This document shows, piece after piece, positions 45,503 through 57,055 of a stretch of 64,000 bases of DNA (positions within the stretch are counted from its first letter, which is position 1; each line of letters starts with the position of its first letter). A model generated the notes under the pieces. It ran no database searches. It was not told the DNA's origin and worked only from the letters and a program-made list of their open reading frames with translations. The position numbers and the translations under genes are program-made. The stretch covers positions 90,480,001 through 90,544,000 of the forward strand of contig CM053148.1 in NCBI GenBank assembly GCA_028571685.1. The letters run 5' to 3'. This DNA is from Heterohyrax brucei (lineage: Eukaryota > Chordata > Mammalia > Hyracoidea > Procaviidae).

Positions 45503-45658
45503 AGGAAGTCCTAACGGTATAGTGGTTAAGAGCTACAGCTGCTACCCAAAAAGCCAGCAGTTCAAATCCACCAGTCACTCTTTAGAAACCGTATGGAGTA
45601 GTTCTACTTGGTCCTAAAGGGTCATTACGAGTCAGCATCAACTTGGTGACAATGATTT
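45503..45658 (+). mobile_element. AfroSINE, short form
   Basis: Head GGAAGTCCTAACGGTATAGT; box-B-like CAGCAGTTCAAATCCACCAG; tail CATCAACTTGGTGACAATGA. Confidence 0.92.
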
Positions 45659-46689
45659 AGTATACATGGAGTGTTCACGAATAGGTCAGTTTTTATTATT
45701 CTTTCCTTTCAAATTGTCTACGTCTCATCTATTCCTGCAAGCACTACAGGAAAATGAAACATGAAATAGTTAAGAAACCATGCTATAATTCTTGAACTTC
45801 TTTGAGATTGAGGCACTGTTCTAACAGCAAGGATTCCATGAGCATTTCCAAGAGTTGTTTTTCCACTCAACATTTAATGCACAGTAATTAATCACATAAG
45901 AGTCTGAAAGTGTCTCATTATAAATGTATTACCACATCTTTGTCTAATTGACCATGTAATCCATTACAATATCAAAATTTAAAGCTGAAATGTGTGCCCA
46001 AGTACCATTAAAACAAAAGGCAGAGGTTTGCAACTCATCTTCTAAGATTTTTAATATTGTAAATGAGGTGATATTCTCTTAAATCACTGAAACTAAATAA
46101 CAAAGACTCACTTGCCATGTGAAATTTAATATTTTCTCCCTTAGGTTATGCTTTTCTCTTTTTTAAAATCTGTCTTTAATTATGATTAATGTGTTTTGGT
46201 GATCTGCTTATAAAACCTAGTATGTTTGAATAGGACAACGTCATTGCTGTTTTAAATAACACTGCCAGAACTTTCAGGAAACTAGAAAGATATTCACTTT
46301 CATGAAAATTCTTGCTCACACACCAAATTCCACACCAAACTCTGGGGCAGGGAGGGAATTACTTACATGGAGGTTAGTAACACGAGGAGAAAGAAACAGA
46401 AAAATATGGAAGGATGGGATCAGTAACATCAGTTGGAATTAAAATAAATAAACCAAGGTACTTAACTGGTTATGGCAAAAAAGTACAAATATTTTCATTC
46501 AGATATCAGCGTAATGTGATGAGAAGTATAACTTGAGTTCAGAGTACTGTGAACGACCAGACTTTATTCCACCAAACCAACCTGGTAGGTAGAGATAGAG
46601 AAGCATGAAAATCACTGGGAATCAATAAACTAGTGAGGGAAAGCATGTTTTCAGCATCCTTGAGCAGCAACCTAGGCAGCAACAGAATC
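45659..46689. other. Unique tract
   Basis: No gene or repeat recognised. Confidence 0.5.
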
Positions 46690-47080
46690 CCTAACAAAGA
46701 AGAGAGACGAAGAGCTGATGCCTTTGAATTGCAGTGTTGGAGAAGAATGTTAATGTACCATGGACCGCCCAAAGAATAAACAGATCTGTTGTGGAAGAAG
46801 TCTAGCCAGAGTGCTCCTTGGAAGCAAAGATGGCAAGATTGCATCTTAGATACTTTTGACGTGTTGTCAGGAAGGATCAGACCCTGGAGAAGTACATCAT
46901 GCTTGGTAGAATGGAGGGTCAAAGAAAAAGAGGACCCTCAACGAGACGGACTGACATAGTAGCTGCAACAATGAGCTTAAGCACAAAATATTGTGGACAC
47001 GGCACAAGACCAGGCAGTGTTTTGCTTGTTTAGTGGGTCACTATGAGTCAGAACTGACTCAACAGCACCTAACAACAACA
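46690..47080 (+). mobile_element. RTE LINE 3' end
   Basis: GAGACGAAGAGCTGATGCCT, TTGAATTGCAGTGTTGGAGA (RRADAFELQCWRR-like coding), GGAAGCAAAGATGGCAAGAT, then the full 3' terminus TGACTCAACAGCACCTAACA and ACAACA. The 127-codon minus frame 46539-46922 is antisense and not a gene. Confidence 0.93.
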
Positions 47081-47333
47081 CATGGATTTTTATAAGAAAA
47101 AATTCAGCCAGTTGGAGATGATGGCTGTTCTTGAAATGCATCAGAAAAAAAGAAGAAAATTAAGGGGAAAACAAGACGATCACATTATATGAAGAAATAA
47201 TAGAAATATTTGTTTACATATCACCTTTTCAGCGAGGCCCAAGCTGCACAGTCTGGTAAAGGTAATACCTGCTCTTTTTCCATAGTAACTCTTTTACCCT
47301 GCAGTATTTTTCCACATTACTTATGCTTATATA

Positions 47334-47383
47334 TGGTCGCCATGAGTCAGATCCGACTCGACGGCACTTGGCTTGGCGTTGGC
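47334..47383 (+). mobile_element. Tail-only AfroSINE insertion with 12-bp target duplication
   Basis: A 50-bp insert, TGGTCGCCATGAGTCAGATC then CGACTCGACGGCACTTGGCT and TGGCGTTGGC, between exact copies of TATGCTTATATA at 47322-47333 and 47384-47395. All CpGs look intact and the tail is the CTTGGCTTGGC variant. Confidence 0.92.
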
Positions 47384-47504
47384 TATGCTTATATAACTTA
47401 TTTACGTTGTATCTATTGCCTGCTTTTCTCAAAATGTGAGCTCTGTGGAGACAGGCTTTTTATGGTTGTTTTTTTCCACTAATGTGATAAAGCAACATTG
47501 TCCC

Positions 47505-47970
47505 TTTAGGACTAAAGTGTGCCTCGTCTAAGCCATGATATTTTCAGTCACCTGATATGGGACAGCTGAACAATGAACAAATAAGATAAAAAAGAAATGA
47601 TGTCTTTGAACCAAAATGTTAGGAAAGAATATTGAATATACCATAGACTGCCAGAAGAAGGAACAAATTCGTCTTAGAAGACGTCCAGCCAGAAAGGTCC
47701 TTAGAACAAAGGATGGCAAGACTTCATCTCACATCCTTTAGATGTGTTATTAGAAGGGACTAGTCCTTGGAGAAGGGCACCATGTTTGGCCATTTACAGG
47801 GCCGCGGTAAACCAGGAAGACCCTCACAGCAAGATGGACTGACACAGCTGCTGCCAACAACGGGCCCCAACACAACCACTGTGAACACAGCTCAAGACCC
47901 GGCAGCGTTTTGTTCTATTGTACATATGGTCACCACGAACGGAAACCAACTCCACGGCACCCAACAACAG
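47505..47970 (+). mobile_element. RTE LINE 3' end
   Basis: GGACTAAAGTGTGCCTCGTC, CATAGACTGCCAGAAGAAGG, GACGTCCAGCCAGAAAGGTC, GGAAGACCCTCACAGCAAGA and the terminus CCACGGCACCCAACAACAGC. Less CpG decay than the copy at 41.8 kb. Confidence 0.92.
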
Positions 47971-49183
47971 CCATCCTAAGCACCTCAATCAACACGTCTC
48001 TGAACTGGACCTCCAAAATACACCTCAAATTTTCGTCTTCATGCATTGGTAACTGTCATTGCCACCTGTAACACTACAACCTACTTCGTGCACCTTCTCT
48101 GCCTCCTCCATCATAATCTGGTACCTACTAAAAAGAGTAGTTTTTTTTAAACATAACTATGTCACATTATAATTTTTATCCTAGATTATCAAGTTCTGTA
48201 TAATGCTCTCCATCTCTCTACATTTCCTCTGCTACTAAATCTGCCTCACTTGCCTTCGTTGTGTCAGTCCTCATTTACCTCTATTCCCTCAATCTTTTAG
48301 GCTTCATCTCATTTCAGGAACTTCACACCTGCTACTCCCTTGTCTAATGTGCCCACCAATCTATACTTTGTATGGTTGGCATCCTTCCAGTTTTTAGGGT
48401 TTGGCTTAGATGTCACCCCTCAGAGAAACCTTCCTTGACCAACCTTTCTGAAGTGTCCCCTCAGACTCTGAGCAGGTTACTATCATTATGTATCAGTTTC
48501 CTTAGTTGTTAATAGCAGACACAAATAACAGCTACCTGCATAGCCAAGAGTTAATTCAATAATTTTGCATTGCTCAAATTCTGCACATTCTAAAGAAAGA
48601 TCTTAGCACAGTTACACCACATAGCTGAAAAGATGAAGCCATATGCTTTTCCCAAGACCATTGTGGCTTTTGGAACCTGACAAGGTCATAAGGAAGCTTG
48701 CAAACCCGGGTGGCATCCTTTTGGGAGATACTGTGGTCACACAGTGTGATGACAATCTGGACTAACTGTTAATAACTGAGTGAAACTTACTAATGTGCCA
48801 GTAGCTTCTGAGTCTTTATTTTACAGGTTAGATCTACTATAATGAATATCGCTTAGGAAAAAATTCCCAGAAACTGTTTATCACCTATCTATTACCCTGT
48901 GTGCAGACTCCCCAGGACAGTGATGTCTGGTGATAGTGGATAAAATATGGTAGATGCTTGACCTACACGACATGGTATGCTGCTCATAAATAGATATTGC
49001 CTTGTTTTTGTGGATGGGTAGCTACTAAATACAAAAGAAGATGATAGTGAGTTTTAGTCGGGAATAAAGCAGTAGGCATCACAGGGTACGTCTGGTTTCC
49101 CATGGGCTCATCCAAAGACAAGAAAAGTCGTGAGAGTTCTTATGGCCTACTTGGTCTAAATTAATCTAGGTATGTCTACCAAC
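47971..49183. other. Unique tract with an L2 remnant
   Basis: No gene; an L2-like block at 48255-48530. Confidence 0.5.
48255..48530 (+). mobile_element. L2-like LINE fragment
   Basis: TTCACACCTGCTACTCCCTT, TTTGGCTTAGATGTCACCCC, TCAGAGAAACCTTCCTTGAC and CAACCTTTCTGAAGTGTCCC reproduce the well-known L2 3' coding/UTR order. Confidence 0.75.
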
Positions 49184-49325
49184 GGAGACCTGGTGCACCA
49201 TGGTTACGAGCTTGGCTACTAACCAAAAGACTAGTAGTTCAAATCCAGTTACTCCTTGGAAATTCTATAGGGGAGTTCTATTCTGTCTTATATGTCTACC
49301 ATAAGGAGGATAACTGTCTTGGAAC
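49184..49325 (+). mobile_element. AfroSINE, short form, diverged
   Basis: Head GGAGACCTGGTGCACCATGG; AACCAAAAGACTAGTAGTTC; body ATTCTATAGGGGAGTTCTAT; the 3' third is diverged. Confidence 0.85.
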
Positions 49326-49449
49326 TCCAAAATAACTGAATCATCATGAATTGTAATAATTGTCTATGAATAATAATCTCTAGGACAGACACTATCAGTG
49401 ATATTGGAGGCAGATGTATCTAGAAGCCTAGGAAATCTAACGATGCTAT

Positions 49450-49848
49450 TTACTAGATGCTGAAGACTGAAGATTTCATGCATTTGAACCGTGATGCTGG
49501 TGAATGCTGAGTACACCATGCACTGCCAGGAGAACTCACAAATATATCTCTGAAGAAGTACAACCAAAACACTTCTTAGAAGTAAAGATGGCAAGACTTG
49601 GCTCACATATTTTGGGCAGGTCATCAGAATGGACCAGCTCCTGGAGAAAAATACACTTAGTAAGGAAAAGGGTCAGCAGAATAAGAGGAAGACCCTCAAC
49701 AAGATGCATCGACACAGTGTCTGCAACAGTGGACTGACACACAGAAACAATTCTGTGGATAGTGCAGAACCAAACAGTGTTTTGTTCTGTTGTACACAGG
49801 GTTACTACAAATTACAATAGACTCTATAATACCAAACAACAACACAGG
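49450..49848 (+). mobile_element. RTE LINE 3' end
   Basis: CATGCACTGCCAGGAGAACT, GAAGTACAACCAAAACACTT, AGGTCATCAGAATGGACCAG, GAGGAAGACCCTCAACAAGA and terminus ACCAAACAACAACAC. The four open frames at 49364-49820 are shadows of it. Confidence 0.9.
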
Positions 49849-49877
49849 CTGAAATTGACCTTTCCCTTGACCCATAC

Positions 49878-49984
49878 TTTGAGTTAAACTTCTAGTACTC
49901 AGGCACCTAAGAAAACAAATTCCAATTCTTTAAAGCCATTTACCTGTGCCATTTCTGTTACAGCAGCACTAGGAAACTAATACA
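49878..49984 (+). mobile_element. MaLR-like LTR, 3' end only
   Basis: TTAAAGCCATTTACCTGTGC, ATTTCTGTTACAGCAGCACT and AGGAAACTAATACA match the LTR ends at 3373 and 17718. Confidence 0.75.
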
Positions 49985-50649
49985 TTTTGAAACACAGGTT
50001 TCAGCTCAATTTAATAAATGACTCTTTAGCTATTAGCTAACCAAACATAGCTCAGGCAGTCACTGGAGACAGTGTTTCTATTTACTTGACAGGGTCAGGC
50101 AATACACCTACTAGTTACCAAAGACACTGAAAAAAGGATTCAGTCCTTCCATGTAGTTAGAATTAAGAGCTTTTAAATTTCCTTGAAACCTTCAAATCCC
50201 ATTCTAAAATGTTCAACTTCTATGATTTCCCCTAAAAGTATTTATAACCATTCTTGAAATTTTAACATTTTCAGGATATTTTTTCAATCTCAAATTAAAA
50301 TACATTAGGCACTTCATAACAGCGAGATAAATGGAGTCCAAACAAAATTTCAACACAGCAAATTATATAATTATAAAAATGGTAAGACTGAGTTTGCCCA
50401 ATCATGAATTATCAGGAATACTAGCGGCAACCATCGATTTCTGATTGTATTTGGTGCCACCTGGTGGCAGCTGTGTTCTAACTTAACTAGGGATTTTCCT
50501 GGGTCTTGGTGTATTGGCTGAGACTTCCAAGACACCTGCAGTGATTCCAGGCATCTCACTGGTAGTTTTCACTCAATGCATTGGCCCGACCCACGTAAAC
50601 TGGGCCAGGAAAAAACAGAGAGAAGTCGGGAACAAATCTTGTCACCCTG
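49985..50649. other. Unique tract
   Basis: No repeat recognised. Frames at 50371-50559 (-) and 50514-50723 (+) overlap and lack recognisable domains. Confidence 0.5.
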
Positions 50650-50870
50650 CAATATTCAGAGCTAAAACACAGGACTCCGGGATCAGAAGATCAGGTTCAC
50701 ATCCCAGTCCACCGGTTTACTAAATGTGAAACCTTTAGACTTGTATTTATTTAAATCTGCAAGTCCTCTTTTTTTTTTTTTTTTTTTAACAAATCTGTAA
50801 AACAATAGTAATAAAGCAATTTCTCCATAGGAATTTTTATTAAATGATTAAAGTGAGTCTAGATATAAAT
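50650..50870 (+). mobile_element. MIR
   Basis: AACACAGGACTCCGGGATCA, GGTTCACATCCCAGTCCACC, CTAAATGTGAAACCTTTAGA, and after a T run AATCTGTAAAACAATAGTAA and TAAATGATTAAAGTGAG. Confidence 0.72.
50769..50787. repeat. T homopolymer
   Basis: About 19 T, inside the MIR where the pattern 'cctcattttc' is expected. Confidence 0.95.
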
Positions 50871-50936
50871 TTTTAAAGATAATCCTGACACTCAGTGAAC
50901 AAATAAGCCAACCAAAAAGTTAGCGTGCATTACCAT

Positions 50937-51101
50937 GGAAACCCTGGTGGTATAGTAGGTTAAGCGAGTGCTGTGTCTGCTAACCAAAAGGTCAGCAGTT
51001 CAAGTCCCCCACAAGGTGCTCCCTAGAAAATCAGATCTCTAGGGTCACTATGAGTTGAACCTAACTTGGTAGTGAGTTGTTTTTTGTTTTGTTTTGTTTT
51101 A
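50937..51101 (+). mobile_element. AfroSINE, short form, with target duplication
   Basis: Head GGAAACCCTGGTGGTATAGT (from about 50937), ending in GTTTTGTTTTGTTTT. GCATTACCAT (50927-50936) and GCATCACCAT (51102-51111) are a 10-bp duplication with one difference. Confidence 0.94.
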
Positions 51102-51111
51102 GCATCACCAT

Positions 51112-52254
51112 TGCACACTAGTAACAATGAAAAGCTACATTATTCAAAAGAAAAACACCTTAAATGCATTAATGCCTAATACACACATGTATGTTACATC
51201 TCTCAACAGGCATAACAAAGAAAAATGGAGAATAAAATAAATGCTTTGAATATAACAAAAATGACAACCTAAGCAAAGAAAACTGAAAATATGTGAAGCT
51301 GAGTTTGTGGATTTTTAAATACATATATTTATGGGTAACATTGTAAATATATTTGTGTGTAGCATATATATTACACGTTATATTTTTTGAGACTTTGCAT
51401 ATCATAAGGGAATCAACTCCTTAAAAATATGACTATTCAAAACAAAACTCTTTCAAGAGGAAGGAACTCTGATGAATCAAAAATGTTTAGCATAATAAAG
51501 AAGAGATAGCAAGGTAGACTGCATTCTTAACAAGGATGGAGTTTTTCTCTTCTGTCCTAACTTCTCACATCTCTCTGGAGCCTCCTCTCTTTTTAGTAAA
51601 CAGCCTTTGAAGTACTCCAATCATGCTCTCTCCTACAGGTAATCGCTGACCTCTGTTTTGGCTGCCAGCCTGAAAGTAATGCATTTATCTTTATTTTTAC
51701 TGGAGTGTAAGCTTCTTCAGGGGAATTGATGAGTTTATTTCTTAGTCTGTATCCCTGACATCATTAATCCAATGTCACACATCAAGGACAGAATAAGATG
51801 ATACAAATTTCTCTTTTTGCTTCAACATTACTTTTTTGGAAAGAAGATGAAAGAACATGCTAATTAGACACTTCATTATTTTAAGCACAAGGACTAAGGA
51901 AGCAATTGGGACTTCCCTTTTTATTCTATATATAAAAGCAGTTTCACCTCCTCTGAGGAACTGCCAAATTTACTGAGAATGAAAAACTTCAACCACTTGT
52001 ACATGAAATATTTTATAAAGATTAAACACCAATCTAGCTTCTTCACCAAGAAGGACGTATTTCAGATCAGGAATGATGCTGGTTAACTTTTAATAATAAT
52101 GATTCTTTGCTTCCTAATAAGCTTAGGTAATCTGACAGAAGGGTTTTAGCAGCCTCTGTCTGTAAGTATACACCAATCATTACAAAGATCTTCCTTCTTC
52201 ACACCTGGAATCAATTCAGTATTCATGGCAAATGCAAGACTGGGACTCAGCATA
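51112..52254. other. Unique AT-rich tract
   Basis: No gene. A possible L2 end at 51660-51790 (GGAGTGTAAGCTTCTTCAGG, TTAGTCTGTATCCCTGACAT). Confidence 0.5.
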
Positions 52255-52495
52255 TGAGAACTTAACTGTTCTAAGTGTTGCATGCCTCACTGCTGAGTAT
52301 CACTTCAGTCACCTTCGAAGTCCCTCCCCCCTTGGGAAGCTGTGCACAAGTGTCAGTGCCTAGTGCACCCTTCAAAGCAATCTTGGAACTCTTTCTGGAA
52401 TGGCCTTGCACATGGTGGCACAGTGGCAGGGTGGCGAACTTAAGTGTCTCCTATAACACCAAGTTCAGATTGGTTGGCTTTGAGAGAACCTTTCT
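52255..52495 (+). mobile_element. Mariner-derived element, partial
   Basis: GAACTTAACTGTTCTAAGTG, TTGGGAAGCTGTGCACAAGT, CCCTTCAAAGCAATCTTGGA and GGTGGCACAGTGGCAGG align with the left arm of the copy at 7122-7290. The outer terminus and the right arm are missing. Confidence 0.75.
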
Positions 52496-52706
52496 CTAAC
52501 CTACAAAAACCTCTGCTAATCTAAACACACTACAGCTCCCTTGACAGTCTCTCATCATTATGTTATGGAAACAATTTGCTATACTAGTATTTAAACAAAT
52601 TTTTAAGCACAAGTACTCAGAAAATTTACTATCCAGTGAATCATTAAAAATTCATCTCTATGTTTTACTTATGTTTTTCAGTCACATGACTTATTTTGTC
52701 AGTTTC

Positions 52707-52861
52707 ACGCCCACTGCCATTGAGTCGACTCTAACTCATAGCGACCCTACAGGACAAAGCAGAATTGTCCCATAGAGTTTCCAAGGAGTGTCTGGTGGAT
52801 TCAAATTGCTGACCTACTGGTTAACAGCAGCAGCTCTTACCACTCTGCCACCAGGGTTTCC
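52707..52861 (-). mobile_element. AfroSINE, short form
   Basis: Tail CCCACTGCCATTGAGTCGAC; body CATAGAGTTTCCAAGGAGTG; head end CTGCCACCAGGGTTTCC. Confidence 0.94.
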
Positions 52862-52877
52862 TCTATTTCATGAACCG

Positions 52878-53035
52878 TAAACCCAATGCCATTGAGTCAA
52901 TTTTGACTCATAGCAGCCCTATAGGAAAGAGAATAGAACTGTCCCATAGAGCTACCAAGGAGCACCAGTGGATTTGAACTGCCAACCTTCTGGTCAGTAG
53001 TGTAGCACATCAATCCCTATGCTGCCACAGTTTCC
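52878..53035 (-). mobile_element. AfroSINE, short form
   Basis: Tail AAACCCAATGCCATTGAGTC; body has a GAATAGAACTGTCCCATAGA stretch; head end TATGCTGCCACAGTTTCC. TTTCATGAA before and TTTCATAGAA after are a likely short duplication. Confidence 0.93.
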
Positions 53036-53498
53036 TGTTTCATAGAAGGAACATGCTTCATATACAGACTTGTCATCAATTCTATAATTTGAAATCATGT
53101 CCTAGATTTTTTTGTGTGAAACCATATTTTATAGGTACTACAGATGACTGTTGTCATGAAATAAATCATCTTCTGAATTTGTTTCTGCAACTGCTTGTGG
53201 GAGTAGAGTTTTCTGCAAGTGGTACAAGCTGAGTACACAAATATGAACAGTATAATAAATATTGCTAAATGTAAGCTCACATGTATGTCAGACAAAACAA
53301 ATTCATCTTGCCAAAATACCCATCATTTCTCAGAGATAAAAAGTGGAGAATGAGACACAAATGAGAAATAAAATATTTTTAATGTCTTTACAATGCATCA
53401 TGCATCTCGTGACACAAACTATAGACATCTTTGTAAAACTTACCCAACTACCTACTTCTAATGTTCATATTTATTTGAATTGAACTATAATAAAAATG
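53036..53498. other. Unique tract
   Basis: No gene or repeat recognised. Confidence 0.5.
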
Positions 53499-53651
53499 GA
53501 AACCCTAGTGATGTAGTGGTTAAGTGCTATGGCTGCTACCTGAAAGGTCACCAGTCCAAATCTGCCAAGCACTCCTTGGAAACTCTATGGAACAGTTCTA
53601 CCCCGTCTTATGGGGTTGCTATGAGTCAAAATCGACTCAACAGCATTGGAT
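53499..53651 (+). mobile_element. AfroSINE, short form, with 13-bp target duplication
   Basis: Head GGAAACCCTAGTGATGTAGT; tail AAAATCGACTCAACAGCATT. TATAATAAAAATG at 53486-53498 is repeated exactly at 53652-53664. Confidence 0.96.
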
Positions 53652-53710
53652 TATAATAAAAATGATGGCCAGTAATTCAATACCATACATCCTAAATACG
53701 TATTTCATAT

Positions 53711-53870
53711 AACCTACCCAGTACCATCGAGTTGGATCTAACTCACAGCAACCCTGTAGTTCAGAGTAGAACTTCCCCCATAGTTTCCAACGAGCTCCTG
53801 GTGGATTTGAACTGCTGACCTTTCGGTTAGCAGATGTAGCACTTAACCCACTATGCCATCAGGGTTTCCA
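53711..53870 (-). mobile_element. AfroSINE, short form, with target duplication
   Basis: Tail CCAGTACCATCGAGTTGGAT; head end CTATGCCATCAGGGTTTCCA. TATTTCATA at 53701-53709 is repeated at 53871-53879. Confidence 0.95.
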
Positions 53871-53999
53871 TATTTCATAGAAGAAATGTAAAATGTTTTG
53901 AAATATATAAATACGTATTTTAACTTAAAGTAAAATTATACCTGAAGTTAACAAACTTGGTAGAAACTCCACAAAAAGTAAAAAAAAAAACAAAAAAAA

Positions 54000-54157
54000 A
54001 AACACCCTGTTTCGATCTCGCTGATTCTAACTCATAGTGACCTAAGGACAGAGTAGAATGGGCTCATAGAGTTTCCGAAGAGTGCCCGATGGATCTGAAA
54101 GGCTGTCCTTTTGTTTAGTGGCTGTAGCACTTAACCAGTACACCACCCAGGTTTCTT
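54000..54157 (-). mobile_element. AfroSINE, short form
   Basis: Follows an A-rich run (53979-54003). Tail TTTCGATCTCGCTGATTCTA; body GCTCATAGAGTTTCCGAAGA; head ends CAGTACACCACCCAGGTTTC. Confidence 0.9.
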
Positions 54158-54610
54158 GAGACAGATATTAAATTACTATAAAGCAAATGTAATTTTTTTT
54201 TAAAGTTCAAAACAAATACAACCAAGTAGACTATTACAACAAGTGATGCTTCTTCAGCTGTCCAGCAGATCTGCAACTGTGTTCAACCACTGTGAAATCT
54301 CCATTCATTTGGGCTTCCCTTGGTTTAAAGGCATCAGTTATTTACTGGTACACCTCTAGCTTTTCTAATTAGTCTATGGGCATTTTGTAAACATCAGAGC
54401 CTTGTGTAATTTTTTGGGTATTGATCCCATACATTATTGTGCATGAAAGCACTGCAACCACTCAGCACTTTTCGATTCTGAGACTGTTGTAAGTCTTGCC
54501 TACCAGACTATCATCTGAAATAGCCCCTTTGACTAATCACCTAGTTGTGAATATTGAACATAAGAAAGACAATTCACATTCCCAGTAAGTTACGTGAAAT
54601 TCAGCACATG
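54158..54610. other. Unique tract
   Basis: No gene or repeat recognised. Confidence 0.5.
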
Positions 54611-56220
54611 CTGTAGTTTTAGGTGCCCCTGAGTGGGTCCCAACTCACAGCGAACTAGACACAACACAGTGAGACACTGCTGCCTCCTGCAAGCATCCTG
54701 ACACCCTGTTTTATGTTTAAGGTCACACTTGCAGCCACCTGTGTCACCTCAGCTTGTTGAGGGTCTTCTTTGTGGCTGACCCTCTACTTTACTGAATACT
54801 GCGTCCTTCTCCAGGGACTCATCCTTCATGATATCACGTCCAAAGTACATGAAAGGAAGTCTCTCTATCTTTGGTTCTAATGAGCACTCTGGTTTTATTA
54901 GTTCCAAGACAAACTTGTTCATTCTTTTGACATCCATGGTATATTTCATATTCTTCTCCGACACTAGTTTTAAAAAATATATATTTTGTTGTGCTTTAAA
55001 TGAAAGTGTACTATCCACGTCAATTTGTCATACAAAACCTTGCACACACACTCTGCTATGCAGTGCTACATGTTCTCCCCACCCTGTGACAGCACATTCC
55101 TCCTTTCCACCCTTTTTCTCCCCGTGTCATTCAACAACATCCTGTCCCCCTCTCCCCTCTCATTATGCCTCTGAACAGGAGTTGCTCAGATAGCCTTATA
55201 TTCCTACTTAAGCCCAGAGGCACACTCTTCGCCAGTATCATTTTAGGAGTATGTCTTATACTCTAGTCCAACCTCTGGAGAGCTGGCTTCGGGAACGGTT
55301 TCAGCTCTGGGCTAACACACAATCCAGGTATCAGGTCTTCTGGGGACTCTCCAGTCTGTTGGGCCATCAAGTCTGGTCTTTCTGGTAGGAGTTCGAGTTC
55401 TTTACACCCATTTTTCTCTTGCTGCCGCAAGGTCTATAATTTGCATTCTCTCTCGGGATAGTCATTGGTGGGTGGGGCATCATCTAGTTCTTCTGGTCTC
55501 ATGCTGATGCAGTCTGTGGATTACATGGACCTTTCTGGCTCCTGAGCTCCTGTCTTCCTTATGTCTTTGATGGATTTCACTCTCCTCTGCTCAAGATGGC
55601 TCGGGGCCATCTAGGCTTAGATGGCCACTTGCTAGCTTTTAAGACCTCGGATGACACTATCCAAAGTGAGATGCAGAACATTTTCTTCAAAATCTTTTTT
55701 ATGGCAATTGATCTAGGTGTCCCCTGAAACCATGGTCCCCAAACTCCTGCTCCTGCTACTTCCAGCACCACAATTTAAAGGTGTTAATTCTCTGGTCTTC
55801 TTTATTTATTTTCTAGCTTTCATATGTTTATGAGGCAACTGAAAACACCATGACTTGAATCAGGCTAACCTTAGTCTTCAAGGTGGCATCTTGTTTTATA
55901 AAACTTGGAAGAGATCTCCTGCAGCAGTTTTCCCCAAGGCAATGCATCTTTTGATTTCTTAACTGCTGCTTCCATGGATGTTGACTGTAAATTGGAATCC
56001 TTAACAACTTCAATATATTCTGTTTATTATGATGTTGCTTACTGGTCCACCTGCAAGGATTTCATTTTCTTATGTTGAGGTAAAAACCTGTACTGAAGGA
56101 TTTGGTCTCTGGTATTCGTCAGGAAGTATTTCAAAGCCCGTTCACTTTCTGTAAACAGCGTTATGCCCTCTGAGTAATGCAGGTGATTAATGAGTCATCC
56201 TCCAATCCTGATGTCTGTTC
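54611..56220 (-). mobile_element. RTE/BovB-type LINE, interrupted once
   Basis: 3' block 54611-54969 (TAGTTTTAGGTGCCCCTGAG, TCCTTCTCCAGGGACTCATC, CAAAGTACATGAAAGGAAG) and upstream block 55766-56220 (CACCACAATTTAAAGGTGTT, TTGATTTCTTAACTGCTGCT, TAATGCAGGTGATTAATGAG). The two blocks join exactly where the copy at 27.72 kb is continuous. The 121-codon + frame 54828-55193 spans the insertion junction and is artefactual. Confidence 0.92.
54970..55765 (-). mobile_element. L1-type 3' region inserted in a LINE
   Basis: Begins TTTTAAAAAATATATATTTT (reversed A tail) and continues with GTGCTTTAAATGAAAGTGTA, CCCTGTGACAGCACATTCCT, GGTGGGTGGGGCATCATCTA, CTGAAACCATGGTCCCCAAA. Same family and orientation as 35883-36757 but at a different LINE position, so an independent insertion. 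Confidence 0.78.
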
Positions 56221-56391
56221 TTTGAGTATATAGTATGTACTTATTTCATATTTGTTTAATGAATGAAAGACAAATACATAAATAAGTACAATGCAACAAA
56301 TGCCGTATAGACATTTTATTCCTTTTATATGTTAACATTGCTAACTTTTAAGTTCTAATTAGTTGCAAATCATATTCATGTGTCCCAATTC

Positions 56392-56545
56392 AAAACCCAC
56401 TGGGTTGATTCTGACTCATACAGACCCTAAGATACAGAGTAGAACTGCCCTACAAGACTTTCAAGGAGTTGGCTGGTAAATTTATATTGCCGACTTCTCT
56501 TCATTAGAAGTTGAGCTCTTAACCACTGTATCCCCAGGGCTCCTA
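56392..56545 (-). mobile_element. AfroSINE, short form, degraded
   Basis: Tail AAAACCCACTGGGTTGATTC; head TTGAGCTCTTAACCACTGTA and CCCCAGGGCTCC. Confidence 0.88.
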
Positions 56546-57055
56546 TATTCACATGTAGTGATTTTACTGCCCACAATACAGCCTCATATTGCCTAGATTA
56601 CATCATTGGAATATGTTTTCTAGGTTTCATATTTGGTGTGCTAGAAAAAAAACTACAACAAAAATCTATATGTAGGTTGGTATTTTAATGTTCTCAAAAA
56701 ATATTCCAGGGACTTTTTTGTAATAGCATGAAGTGATCTTCAGCAACTGGGGCCAAAATTCTTAGACTTAACAACAAACACTAAAGTGAAATCTCTCCCA
56801 TACTCTTCAGTGTTTTAGTGATTAATCAAACAAGAGACACGGTAACACTAAATAATAGAAGCAGATGTTATTGTAAATCAAATTTTAAATGGCAATGATC
56901 CTGGAGCTGTATCGTTATGCTTCATGTGTACATTCAATGCAGACATTCCTTAAATTAAGTCAGAACATCACTCCACCTTCCAAATTTCTCATGTATCCAA
57001 AGACGTAGCTCACTGGCTCACTCTTTCTCTTTCTCTATTTACACACACAGACATA

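Noticed and set aside
46539-46922. 127-codon minus-strand frame as a gene
   Set aside because: Antisense to a + strand RTE LINE 3' end; no domain of its own.
54828-55193. 121-codon + frame as a gene
   Set aside because: Runs across the junction of an antisense LINE and an inserted L1-type fragment; a chance chimera.
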